Source: a virus. Taken from it: a stretch of 27,847 nt of DNA. Below the pieces are notes generated by a model. The model saw nothing but the letters and a program-made list of their open reading frames with translations, made no database searches and had not been told where the DNA came from. Below are positions 8,104-16,347 of the stretch, in pieces. Position numbers and translations under genes: made by a program. The DNA is taken from positions 1 to 27,847 of IMG/VR virus record IMGVR_UViG_3300043425_000922. One strand, 5' to 3'. Every line of letters starts with the position of its first letter. The stretch's first letter is position 1.

Positions 8104-11100
8104 ATGGCATTTGAGACTCCGCAATATCATCCCTTTGTGATGGCCGCTGATACCACTGACTATCAGGCCAACACGCTGACTCGCATCACTGAGGGATTTA
8201 CAAAGGGACTTCCTGCTGCTGCAGCCTCTGGGGCGCTGAGCATTGCTAACACTGTCATTGACTATGGTAATTTCTTCGGCATCACAGACAAGTCTCAGCT
8301 GGATATTGAGCAGCAGATCCGGCGCTATGGCGGCAATGCCATGGGAGATTATTATGTGGAAAACAAAGAAGCCATTGATGTCGTAGGTTTTGTTGGCACG
8401 TCTCTGATTCCTGGAAGCATTGGCATCAAGGGATTGCAGCTGGCCCGCAGTGGTAATACTCTTGGTAACTTTGGCAAGTTTCTGGCATTGCCTGGCACTC
8501 GCAAGAATGAGTACATGGCCAAAGCCTTGCAAGAAATGGCAGTAGAAGGTGGCGCCATCAAGTCTGTGCTCAGTGCCAATCAGCGTAATAGGCTGCTCTG
8601 GGAAACTGCGGATCAGACCCTGACTGCTACAGCTTTTGAACTTGGCGTAGTGGGGCTAATGAATGATAGTCCTATTTTTGACAATGCCTCGGCAACTGAC
8701 TTTGCCTGGAACATTGCACTAGGCGCTGGCATTGGTGGAGCGATTGGCGGAACATTTGGCAGTTTTGCTGCCCGAGGTATTCTTAAGTCTGCACAAGCTG
8801 AAGTGCAGGCACAGATGCGACTTGTTGACGTCATCACGGATCCCAGCAAACTTGGCATGACCAAGGGCACGGATGCGCTGTTGCTGTCTGAAAGCATCCT
8901 GAATCTGCCTGACACGTTCACCACTACTCCGTTCAAGTACAAGATCACGCAGCCTGATGGCAAAGTTGTGACTGAGACTATTGACTTGGCCACTGGCACT
9001 GCACTGCAGACTGCCAAGGAAAAGGCAGAACGCCTTGGCTATGACCAGCTCAAGTTCAAGTTCAATGAGATTGCTGCTGGTGACGAAGTCATTGGTCAGA
9101 GTTTCTTTGAGGCACTGCAGCGCGGCGTGGTTGCAGCTAAGGAGTCTGGCCTATCTTCCACTGAAACGCTGCAACGGCTGCATGGATACCTCAATCTGCT
9201 GGAGACTGCAAGGGCAATTGATCCAGAGAAGTTGGCACTGGAGTCTCGCAAATTCTACGTGATCATTCGTCCCGAAGCACTGCCCAAGGGGCCTAAGACT
9301 CTCAATGATATGTTCTCCTTGAAGCGACTCAAGGGAGACAAAGGGCAGGAAGCAACAAGCAAGCAGGCATACTATCTGTCTGAAGGCGTGACTGCGGATG
9401 ATATCAATGTTGTTGACTTCTTGCAGATGGGCGAGAAGAATGTCAATGACATCTTCAGGAAGAATCCTGGGACTGACGCTGTGCTGTTGCCTGATGGCAC
9501 ACTGCGTATCAATCGCAAGTCTGAAAAGATTCTGCGCTTCCGTGAGAAGCCTACCAATGTTCGCATGCTCCTGGATCTTGAGGAGTTGTCGCTCTCTCCG
9601 GAAGCTGTGCTGACGTTCGGAGACATTGTAACCAAGGGAAGTTTCAAAGCAACGATTGATGCAGCTTATGTTGGGCGCCGAGGTTTTGCTCAGGTGCCAT
9701 CAAAAGCTATCAACATTCTTGAAGATCCGATGCAAGCTGGTGCGCGTTATGCGTGGGCCAGCAATCTAAGTCCTTCTGATTTCAAGGCAGTTGTCAAAAG
9801 CACACTTGACACCAATGATCTGCCTATGGTTGATAGGCTGCTGGAACTCATTGCAGAAAAGAGTGTCAGTGAGCCATACTTGCGCAGCCTGAAGTTTATT
9901 GACAATGGCATTGAAAAGAGTTTCGATGACTTTGTGGACCTGCGGTTGCTGTCCAGTCAAAAGCGCCTGGAACTTCTGGAACAGCAACTCAACGACATTC
10001 CTCCCGGCTCCACTATTCCTAACTCCCATGCTATCGCAGCACATCTGAACACGGATCGCCTGTGGGTTGAGGATGCCATTAGCCGTGGCTTCACGCCTCC
10101 AAAGGAGAACACTCCTGGCCGCGTTCTTCGCACCAAGGATTCCTTGTTGCCGAGAACCATTCAGCTGGAATGGAACTTCTCGCCTGTATCTTCTGGCAAG
10201 GCAAACTATCTGTTGCCTGAAGAAGCATACAACATGAATATGGGTCCCAATCATTTGATGACCAAGGAGCTGACACGACAGTATCAACTGGAGATTGCAC
10301 GCAAGACTAACATCACTGCAGCTGACTCTGTGCTGTCTGCAGATGCTGCACTTGTGCCACATGAGAGTGAGTTTGTCGGCTCTGGTAACAAGTTCACCAA
10401 GAAGCTGAGCAAAACTAGCAGTCTTGAGGGTGCTGGTGCGACTCTGTTTGGTGCCAGCAATGCAGGATATGGGGATAAAGCTAAGCTCTTTGTGCAGGAG
10501 CTTGGCAAGAATGTGGCACTCATTAGTCAGCGTTGGCGAGATGCCACAATTGAGTCACTGTCTCCGTATGTCAATGCACTGCGAGACAATCAACGTGCAT
10601 CTGCAGAGCTTGGCGTGTTGACTACTGCACTTCGCAAGTCTGAATTCCGCTATGTGTTTGACCCGTCTGATCCCAGCTCTATGCGGATCATTTCTACGGA
10701 AGCTGCAAAGCTGGCACAGAAGCTGAATGATGACGTAGATCAGGCACTGCTGGCACTTGGAGGAAGTGCTAAGAGCCCGCACAGTTTTGAGCTCAAGAAC
10801 ATGGAGGTCAGAGATTTTCTGAAGGCCAGCACTGCCCGAAACGAAAGTCGCATGGGTAAGTTTACTACTCTGTACAATGCTGCAGGACTGGTAAAGCACT
10901 CTGACTATCGTGGTGTTATCTATGCACCCCCGGTCAACACTGTGCGGTACCCATATCATGCGTTTGTCAAGACCAAGGAGAAGCTGGGGCTTGGCACTGA
11001 TACTTCCATGATTGTTGCACGCAGTGAGGAACAGCTGCGGAAGCTGGCTGCAGAAGTCAGTGATGACTATGACGTGTTTTTCAAGGCAGATACGGATAAC

Positions 11101-13251
11101 TATTTTAAGGCCAAGGGGGAGTATGACTATCAGAATACTCTGAATGAGGCCTCTGTAAACAGTGACCTTGCTCGCCGCGGTGTCCTGGCTGACTTCTTCC
11201 CGGAGACGCGGCTTGAGAACATCATGGATGACTGGCTTGGCTGGCACGCTAAGCAAGAGGAGAAGCTGGTTCGTACTGCTGTGCAGACCAAGAATCGTGA
11301 GTTCTTCTCTGAGATGGAATTGCTGAGCAAGCAATATCGTTTGGAGTCTGAGTCCGTCACTCGTGGTCTTGGATCTCGCTTCCGTGCAAAGGTCGCTGAT
11401 CCGTTCGGTGATTATATTAAGACTGCACTGAATCTGTCCAAGCAGCAAGAGTTTCCGTTGCTGGACTCTTTGAATGAGTTTGTAGACAAGGTAGGCATCA
11501 AGGCTGGTGAAGCTATCAACACAGCTTTCTTCCAAGCCAAGAATGATTTGTTGCCCTGGCAAGAGGCTAATAAGATCATTGACCAGTATGGTCTGCCGAA
11601 AGCGTACACAAACATTGATACTTATCTGGAGGCCAATCAGCGAGTTCCCAAGAATGTGATTCGTGAGTTCTTCCAGAAGGCCAACATGGCGCTGGCTACA
11701 ACCACGCTACGCTTGGACTTCTTTAACTCTCTGATCAACATTATTTCTACGCCTATCATGCTGGCCACTGAGATGTCCAGCGTACGGCGGATGATGGCAG
11801 AGACTCCAGAACTGGCTGGCAAACTTTCTGAGCTTACTACTCTCAAAGTGCCTGGCCGGGATTATCGAGTCCCGACGACTACCAAGTTGCTTGCGGATTC
11901 CATTGCTAACTTCTTTGGCCCAGAGAAGACTGCACTGATTGAGCGGTACAAGGATATTGGTGCGATCAAAGAGATCAGCACTCTGTATCACGACATGGTG
12001 GATGATCTTGCCTATCGTCCCAACATTGCACCAAAGGAGTGGGTTGAGCGGGCAAACAAGGGGATTGAGACTGCTGCAAAGCTGGCAGGTAATAACTTCT
12101 CTGAAGACTTCACTCGATTTGTGTCAGCTGATGTAATGCGGCAAATGAGCGAGCCGCTTGTGCAAGCTGGCCGCATGAGTGTGAAGGAGCAGAATGCGTA
12201 CATCAGCACATTTGTGAACAGGACGCAAGGTAACTATGTTACCAGTCAGCGGCCCATTGTGTTCCAAGGCACGACGGGCGCTGCAGTCTCACTGTTCCAA
12301 ACGTATGCATTCAACGTTCTTCAACAGCTGCATCGTCACATGCAAGCTGGGGACAAGAAGACTCTTGCTATCTTTGGTGGGATGCAGGCAAGTATCTTTG
12401 GCTTGAACGGCTTGCCGTTCTTTGATGCAGCAAACACTTATATTCTTGGCCAGTGGCTTGCAGCCAATCCGCAACACAAGGATGTGTACAGCATTCTGCC
12501 GAGTTTCAATAAAGAGCTTGGTGATTGGATGCTGTATGGTACAGCTTCTGCATTCCCATTGTTCAGTGGCTCATTCCCTGCACTGTTCACACGGGGGGAC
12601 ATCAATCCTCGTCATGTGACTATTCTGCCCACCAACATTGTTGATGTGCCTGCAGTCAGTGCAAGCATCAAACTTGTAGACAATCTCTATGAGTTTGGCC
12701 GCAACATTGCTGGCGGTGCAGATATGTCCAATGCATTCCTGCGTGCAGTAGAGCATCAAGGATGGAACCGGCCACTTGCAGGGTTTGCACAAGTTCTGGC
12801 AGGACGCAGCACTACAAGCACAGGTAGTTTGATCTCAGCTGCAAATGAGTTTGAGACTACTTCTCTGCTTGCTGCTACTACTGACAGAATTGTCAACTAC
12901 GGCGGTGTTACCAGGTTGATGGGCAGCCGGCCGATGGATGAAGCTGTTGCGCTGCAAGCTCTGTATCGGGAGAAGCGATATGAGGCTATGGACAAGGCTC
13001 GTATCGAGCGTCTTGGTGAAGTTGTAAAGAGCAAACTGTACAATAATGAAGTTCCGACTGATGAGGAATATCAGGACTTCATGCAGAGATATGCTCGAAG
13101 TGGTGGACGCGCTGAGACATTTAATCAAGCGTATCTGCGCTGGACCAAAGATGCTAACCAAAGCGTAGTGAATCAAATGCTACGCAAGCATGAGAACCCA
13201 TTCAGCCAAAAGCTGTTTGAGATCATGGGCGGTGAGCCACTGTCTGAGTAA
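8104..13251 (+). CDS. Giant internal virion (DNA-ejection) protein, 1715 aa
   Basis: This is the largest gene of the window, with an AAGGAAA ribosome site. The product is mainly helical. Hydrophobic, Gly/Ala-rich segments lie near residues 199-232, 1200-1225 and 1389-1445 and may contact or cross membranes. The region near residue 1000-1070 contains the charged block DYQNTLNEASVNSDLARRG, and the segment near 1380 (TSQRPIVFQGTTGAAVSLFQ) resembles conserved stretches I associate with very large podoviral inner virion proteins. Size, last position in the late operon and lack of capsid or tail motifs support an ejection role similar in kind to T7 gp16 or the ejection proteins of BPP-1-like phages. 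I see no convincing transglycosylase active site. The function is inferred. Confidence 0.72.
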   Translation: MAFETPQYHPFVMAADTTDYQANTLTRITEGFTKGLPAAAASGALSIANTVIDYGNFFGITDKSQLDIEQQIRRYGGNAMGDYYVENKEAIDVVGFVGTSLIPGSIGIKGLQLARSGNTLGNFGKFLALPGTRKNEYMAKALQEMAVEGGAIKSVLSANQRNRLLWETADQTLTATAFELGVVGLMNDSPIFDNASATDFAWNIALGAGIGGAIGGTFGSFAARGILKSAQAEVQAQMRLVDVITDPSKLGMTKGTDALLLSESILNLPDTFTTTPFKYKITQPDGKVVTETIDLATGTALQTAKEKAERLGYDQLKFKFNEIAAGDEVIGQSFFEALQRGVVAAKESGLSSTETLQRLHGYLNLLETARAIDPEKLALESRKFYVIIRPEALPKGPKTLNDMFSLKRLKGDKGQEATSKQAYYLSEGVTADDINVVDFLQMGEKNVNDIFRKNPGTDAVLLPDGTLRINRKSEKILRFREKPTNVRMLLDLEELSLSPEAVLTFGDIVTKGSFKATIDAAYVGRRGFAQVPSKAINILEDPMQAGARYAWASNLSPSDFKAVVKSTLDTNDLPMVDRLLELIAEKSVSEPYLRSLKFIDNGIEKSFDDFVDLRLLSSQKRLELLEQQLNDIPPGSTIPNSHAIAAHLNTDRLWVEDAISRGFTPPKENTPGRVLRTKDSLLPRTIQLEWNFSPVSSGKANYLLPEEAYNMNMGPNHLMTKELTRQYQLEIARKTNITAADSVLSADAALVPHESEFVGSGNKFTKKLSKTSSLEGAGATLFGASNAGYGDKAKLFVQELGKNVALISQRWRDATIESLSPYVNALRDNQRASAELGVLTTALRKSEFRYVFDPSDPSSMRIISTEAAKLAQKLNDDVDQALLALGGSAKSPHSFELKNMEVRDFLKASTARNESRMGKFTTLYNAAGLVKHSDYRGVIYAPPVNTVRYPYHAFVKTKEKLGLGTDTSMIVARSEEQLRKLAAEVSDDYDVFFKADTDNYFKAKGEYDYQNTLNEASVNSDLARRGVLADFFPETRLENIMDDWLGWHAKQEEKLVRTAVQTKNREFFSEMELLSKQYRLESESVTRGLGSRFRAKVADPFGDYIKTALNLSKQQEFPLLDSLNEFVDKVGIKAGEAINTAFFQAKNDLLPWQEANKIIDQYGLPKAYTNIDTYLEANQRVPKNVIREFFQKANMALATTTLRLDFFNSLINIISTPIMLATEMSSVRRMMAETPELAGKLSELTTLKVPGRDYRVPTTTKLLADSIANFFGPEKTALIERYKDIGAIKEISTLYHDMVDDLAYRPNIAPKEWVERANKGIETAAKLAGNNFSEDFTRFVSADVMRQMSEPLVQAGRMSVKEQNAYISTFVNRTQGNYVTSQRPIVFQGTTGAAVSLFQTYAFNVLQQLHRHMQAGDKKTLAIFGGMQASIFGLNGLPFFDAANTYILGQWLAANPQHKDVYSILPSFNKELGDWMLYGTASAFPLFSGSFPALFTRGDINPRHVTILPTNIVDVPAVSASIKLVDNLYEFGRNIAGGADMSNAFLRAVEHQGWNRPLAGFAQVLAGRSTTSTGSLISAANEFETTSLLAATTDRIVNYGGVTRLMGSRPMDEAVALQALYREKRYEAMDKARIERLGEVVKSKLYNNEVPTDEEYQDFMQRYARSGGRAETFNQAYLRWTKDANQSVVNQMLRKHENPFSQKLFEIMGGEPLSE

Positions 13252-13283
13252 CGTAGCTTTGCTACAGTGTAGCTGAAAAGAAA

Positions 13284-13310
13284 AAGCCCCCGAATGGGGG
13301 CTTAGTTTTT
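13284..13310. terminator. Bidirectional intrinsic terminator between converging operons
   Basis: AAGCCCCC (13284-13291) pairs perfectly with GGGGGCTT (13296-13303) around a GAAT loop. On the plus strand TAGTTTTT follows; on the minus strand the stem is followed by TTTCTTTTC. It lies between the stop at 13251 and the stop of the leftward operon at 13322, exactly where both transcripts should end. A second small hairpin, GTAGC-TTT-GCTAC, sits at 13253-13265. Confidence 0.92.
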
Positions 13311-13321
13311 AGAGCCTGATT

Positions 13322-13687
13322 TCAAGGTCTCCAGTTGAACACTGAGCTTGGGACTGTAGCTACTCTCTTGCTATCCCGTGTTCTTACGACTTGTTGATCT
13401 CTCCAACGTTTTGTTCTAGTTGTGCCATTTTCCGGTGGAGGCCGCTTAGCATCTGGCTTGTTACCAAATGCATATATAGCTCTGGGGTATCGCTGCTTGA
13501 TTTCATCATCATGCGTGTAGGCATGGATATGAATGCACCTTGGTTTGATTGGCCTGTTCTTGCGTAGCAGTTCAAGTGCAGATGTTATGGTGTGCCTGTT
13601 GTGCGGAATGTGACGACACAATTCTGCAGTGGTGGCTGGCCCAAAATCTCTCAAATGCTGTATGACAAGATCAGTACACTTTGCCAT
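13322..13687 (-). CDS. Winged-helix-type DNA-binding protein
   Basis: The 121-residue protein begins with a helix-turn-helix-like region (about residues 5-50): helices LVIQHLRDFG, TTAELCRHI and HTITSALELLRKN have the spacing of a small winged helix. A basic, Pro/Arg-rich C-terminal tail (about 80-121) could add DNA contacts. AAGGA nine bases before the ATG supports the start. It is the last gene of the leftward operon, ending just before the bidirectional terminator, so it should be among the later-transcribed early genes. A transcription regulator is plausible, but no family is assigned with certainty. Confidence 0.72.
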   Translation of the reverse strand: MAKCTDLVIQHLRDFGPATTAELCRHIPHNRHTITSALELLRKNRPIKPRCIHIHAYTHDDEIKQRYPRAIYAFGNKPDAKRPPPENGTTRTKRWRDQQVVRTRDSKRVATVPSSVFNWRP

Positions 13688-13691
13688 TGTG

Positions 13692-14309
13692 TTATTCCTT
13701 TGGAGAGCTTCCTTGACGAATCTCAGCCTGGATGTAGCGAAGCAGCATAGGCTCAGGTTTCCAATATCCTGGCCCCTTCATGACTTTCCCCCTCGCATCA
13801 TAGATTGGCTTGCCATCTTCTCCCAACTTGCTCATGTTGCTGGCCATGATAATGCCAAGCACGTCTGACGGACGCAGCCCATACTTGGTCATTTCACTGG
13901 CGCAGTACACCATGATGTCACCAAGCCAGTCAGCAATGTCAGTCAGTGCAGCTTCTGCAGTAGTGTCTGCATCATCTAGCTGTTTGATAATGTCTCTGAC
14001 TTCTTCAAGCTCTTCTTTGAGAATGTTCCAAAAGCTATTGAGTTTGTTCTTTGTATCCTCTCGTGAACTGAGAGTAGGAACTGCAGGCATAGGCAGTTTA
14101 TAGAGCTTGTTGAATGCTCTGATCTTGCCATCAAGTGTACTGGATGCTGGCTCGTATGCTTGGACTTCTGGCTCTGCTAGCGCAGCTGTTGCTCCTTCGA
14201 CTCCATCAAGTGTGTAGCAGCGGGCTGCAACAATGTCTGTGAGTTCTGGAATATCCTTGGTGACGTCCAGAGTTACAGTGATGTGAACAGGTTTTGTTTG
14301 TCTTGCCAT
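13692..14309 (-). CDS. MazG-like (all-alpha NTP pyrophosphohydrolase) protein
   Basis: The 205-residue protein carries the signature of the all-alpha NTP pyrophosphohydrolase/PRA-PH-like phage family: an acidic EELEEV helix (E99, E100, E103) and a second helix DIADWLGDIMVY with D127 and D131, which would bind magnesium. It is followed by the recognisable segment NMSKLGEDGKPIYDARGKV and a KGPGYWKPEP block at 178-187. These enzymes hydrolyse nucleoside triphosphates to monophosphate and pyrophosphate, which may alter nucleotide pools or host signalling during infection. The N-terminal 75 residues look like a separate small domain. Its 4-base spacing to the winged-helix gene shows co-transcription. 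The substrate is unknown. Confidence 0.82.
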   Translation of the reverse strand: MARQTKPVHITVTLDVTKDIPELTDIVAARCYTLDGVEGATAALAEPEVQAYEPASSTLDGKIRAFNKLYKLPMPAVPTLSSREDTKNKLNSFWNILKEELEEVRDIIKQLDDADTTAEAALTDIADWLGDIMVYCASEMTKYGLRPSDVLGIIMASNMSKLGEDGKPIYDARGKVMKGPGYWKPEPMLLRYIQAEIRQGSSPKE

Positions 14310-14315
14310 GATATG

Positions 14316-14534
14316 TTACTTGAGTGTGAGGTGCATGGGTATAGTGATTGCAGAGATGACGACAATGATTGCAATCATAATGTAGAATACAATCCTATCC
14401 TCTCTCTTTTCTGTGTCAGTCAAATCTTCCAAGTCCTCCAAAGTTGTCAGGCTGTAGGGCGGCGCATAGAGGTCAGACTTGTCAGGGTGTCTACCCTGCT
14501 GATCACATCCTTTGGGAATATATGGTTCCTTCAT
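14316..14534 (-). CDS. Small single-span membrane protein
   Basis: The 72-residue product has a polar, Pro- and Asp-rich N-terminal part (1-46) and one strong hydrophobic segment at about 48-66 near the C-terminus. The ATG overlaps the upstream stop (ATGA) and has a near-perfect AAAGGAGGT ribosome site inside the end of the upstream gene, so translation should be efficient. No family was recognised. It lies among small early genes, where host-takeover membrane peptides are often found; that is only a possibility. Confidence 0.72.
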   Translation of the reverse strand: MKEPYIPKGCDQQGRHPDKSDLYAPPYSLTTLEDLEDLTDTEKREDRIVFYIMIAIIVVISAITIPMHLTLK

Positions 14535-14713
14535 TTCTTACCTCCTTTGTGCTCTTTCCGTTCACTGTGTTTATCCTCTTTGTCTTTCTTTCTTGCGTCT
14601 GCTTCCGTATACTCTCTGCCCACAGACTGAGGCACTCCAACTTTCTTGGCAAAGCTCAGACTGTGTGCAACCGCTTGCATGAAGTCATGCTGTTTTTTGC
14701 TCTTGCTTGGCAC
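14531..14713 (-). CDS. Small basic phage protein starting MPSKSKKQHDFM, GTG start
   Basis: I place the start at the GTG at 14713: an AAAGGAG lies eight bases upstream, and family members as I remember them begin Met-Pro-Ser-Lys-Ser-Lys. The longer frame would need a TTG at 14731. The 60-residue product has the recurrent pattern SKxQxxFMxAVAH, FAKKVGVPQSVG and an EYTEAD segment, followed by a highly charged Lys/Glu/His tail. This small protein family is common in phages and prophages of Proteobacteria; its function is unknown to me. It overlaps the upstream gene by 29 bases and the downstream gene by ATGA. Confidence 0.8.
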   Translation of the reverse strand: MPSKSKKQHDFMQAVAHSLSFAKKVGVPQSVGREYTEADARKKDKEDKHSERKEHKGGKK

Positions 14714-15074
14714 CGTATGGACTCCTTTCAAAGTGACGTTGAATGATGGCCTCGGGATAATTTGGGGATGCTACATGCTGTGAGATGTAGTTTAGCAGCC
14801 AGTGATGACTGTGGTGAACACGCACAGGATCTTGCTGTAGTTCATGCATGAGGGTGAACAATGTCTTGACTGCATCTTGCCATCCGCATGTGTAGATTTC
14901 TTTTGCCCTTGTAGTAATTTCCTGCTCCTGCTGCGCCAGCGCGGCGCGGAGGGCGGTGATAGCGTCTCCGCATCGTTTGGGACGGACATCGTCCGCTTGC
15001 AACGTGAACAGGCTTTCCAACGCCTTCAGCGCCTGCTGCAAAACATCCTTACTAACTACAACATTCTCAGACAT
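14685..15074 (-). CDS. Hypothetical phage protein of a Burkholderiales-type family
   Basis: The 129-residue protein has an Ala/Leu-rich N-terminal helix pair (VLQQALKALESLFTLQAD and AITALRAALAQQEQE) and a His-rich middle (VHHSHHWLLNYI). The first part is a recurrent module in small early genes of phages from Comamonadaceae and related hosts, according to my memory of such genomes. The sequence around 14930-14990 is clearly GC-richer than neighbouring replication genes, consistent with acquisition from a GC-richer pool. It overlaps the helicase gene by 8 bases at its start. No function can be assigned. Confidence 0.7.
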   Translation of the reverse strand: MSENVVVSKDVLQQALKALESLFTLQADDVRPKRCGDAITALRAALAQQEQEITTRAKEIYTCGWQDAVKTLFTLMHELQQDPVRVHHSHHWLLNYISQHVASPNYPEAIIQRHFERSPYGAKQEQKTA

Positions 15075-16347
15075 GGTTAGACTCTTTCAACAGTGAGAAG
15101 TCACAATAGATATGCTTATTGCTAAGCATCTTTCTTACAATCATGTAGCCTTGCACATTGCCTGATTTTGTTCTGGCCACATATTGTACCTTACCTGCCT
15201 GTATCAGACCTGCCAGTAGTTTGTTAAGATCCTCTGGCTTGTCAAGATCCGCACTGACTTGCTTCCACAAAGCTGGCAAATCAACTGGCAGTTTTGCATC
15301 TGTCAACACACTTACAATTCGTGCAGCAACGTCTGCATTTCTTGCCTTACCAAACTCACCCATAGCATTTGGCATACGGTGTTCAGTGAAGGTGAGCAGC
15401 GTGTTTGCAAACAGGACATCTTCAGCGCGTATCTCTGTGCGACATGCACTAGCAGCAGTCAACAAGCATACCTTCAACAAATGAGTGTAGCGGCGTGTGC
15501 TGTAATGCTTGAATCTTGCATCCTCCAAACCTTCAAAGCTATGATAGATAGTCTGAAGCATGTCTTTAGCTTTCTGCGTAAGTGTTGCTTCACCTATCAC
15601 ATTTGCTTTGATGTCTAGGAATGCGTCTATCAATGACTGCTTGAGTTTATCAGATGGCCGCTCTGGGAACGCAAACTTCTTACCGCTTGCTTCACCGTAG
15701 ACTAGCAGAATGCGCGATAGGAAACCTTGGCCAAGTGCCTGCGGTGGGAATGCTTCTGCAAAGCCTGCATGTGTGTTGCCACTTAGAATGTTGATTGTCG
15801 GCTGATAGATATTCACACTGCGCGAAGTCTTGAGTCTTTGCTTGAATGGTGCAGCTGGATCATCCCAATCCCATAATGCACCAAGCATGCTCAGGAACTC
15901 AAGGTTGCCGCTGCCAACAAATTCATTGAACTCATCTGCAACGATAAAAACCTCCTTGGGGTCTGACGTGTTAAAGTCATCGCCAAAGAGGTTCTTCATT
16001 ACTTTGTTCGCATTCAATGCACCGTTGTCTTCTTCCACACCTTCCAAGTCCAGCAGGAATTTCTCTTTCGATGTCTTCTCTGCACTGAACTTCTCATAGC
16101 CACTGGCACTCAGAATGCGCTTGCCCATTTTGATGGCTGTGCTTTTTCTGGTGCCTGGATCGCCTATCAGCATGACATACATATTTGGGAATATGCGAAA
16201 GTCTGCGAATGGCAGATAGTATTGCCGGCCGAGTGAAGCTGCTAGACAGCCCAGCAAACTCCATCGGTGAAATATCATTGGCGGCTCAGTGTTCTCCGCA
16301 TATCTGAAATACAAATCTGCAAGTGTTTGACCGGGCGGCAAACTCAC
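15067..16347 (-). CDS. DUF3987-like P-loop replicative helicase
   Basis: The start is the GTG at 16347, which overlaps the polymerase stop (GTGA) and has GGAG seven bases upstream; the longer frame needs a TTG. The 426-residue protein has a Walker A motif GDPGTRKST (about residues 62-70), an acidic Walker B IVADEF (D138, E139), a sensor-like NILSGNTHAGF segment near 190 and a conserved SRILLVY Arg near 212. This matches the phage DUF3987/primase-helicase type of RecA-fold ATPase. The C-terminal 110 residues may be a winged helix. Next to a family A DNA polymerase, a replicative helicase that unwinds DNA at the phage fork is the likely role. No primase domain is visible. Confidence 0.82.
   Translation of the reverse strand: MSLPPGQTLADLYFRYAENTEPPMIFHRWSLLGCLAASLGRQYYLPFADFRIFPNMYVMLIGDPGTRKSTAIKMGKRILSASGYEKFSAEKTSKEKFLLDLEGVEEDNGALNANKVMKNLFGDDFNTSDPKEVFIVADEFNEFVGSGNLEFLSMLGALWDWDDPAAPFKQRLKTSRSVNIYQPTINILSGNTHAGFAEAFPPQALGQGFLSRILLVYGEASGKKFAFPERPSDKLKQSLIDAFLDIKANVIGEATLTQKAKDMLQTIYHSFEGLEDARFKHYSTRRYTHLLKVCLLTAASACRTEIRAEDVLFANTLLTFTEHRMPNAMGEFGKARNADVAARIVSVLTDAKLPVDLPALWKQVSADLDKPEDLNKLLAGLIQAGKVQYVARTKSGNVQGYMIVRKMLSNKHIYCDFSLLKESNHV

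Noticed and set aside
7621-8532. Minus-strand open frame of 303 codons across the 8064/8104 boundary
   Set aside because: It spans two well-supported plus-strand genes and their ribosome site on the opposite strand, with shadow-like composition.
10555-11562. Minus-strand open frame of 335 codons
   Set aside because: It lies wholly antisense within the 1715-residue gene, is rich in Leu, Cys, Ser and His as shadows are, and has no operon partner or ribosome site.
13253-13265. Second terminator before the bidirectional one
   Set aside because: GTAGC-TTT-GCTAC is only a 5-bp stem and has no T-run after it.
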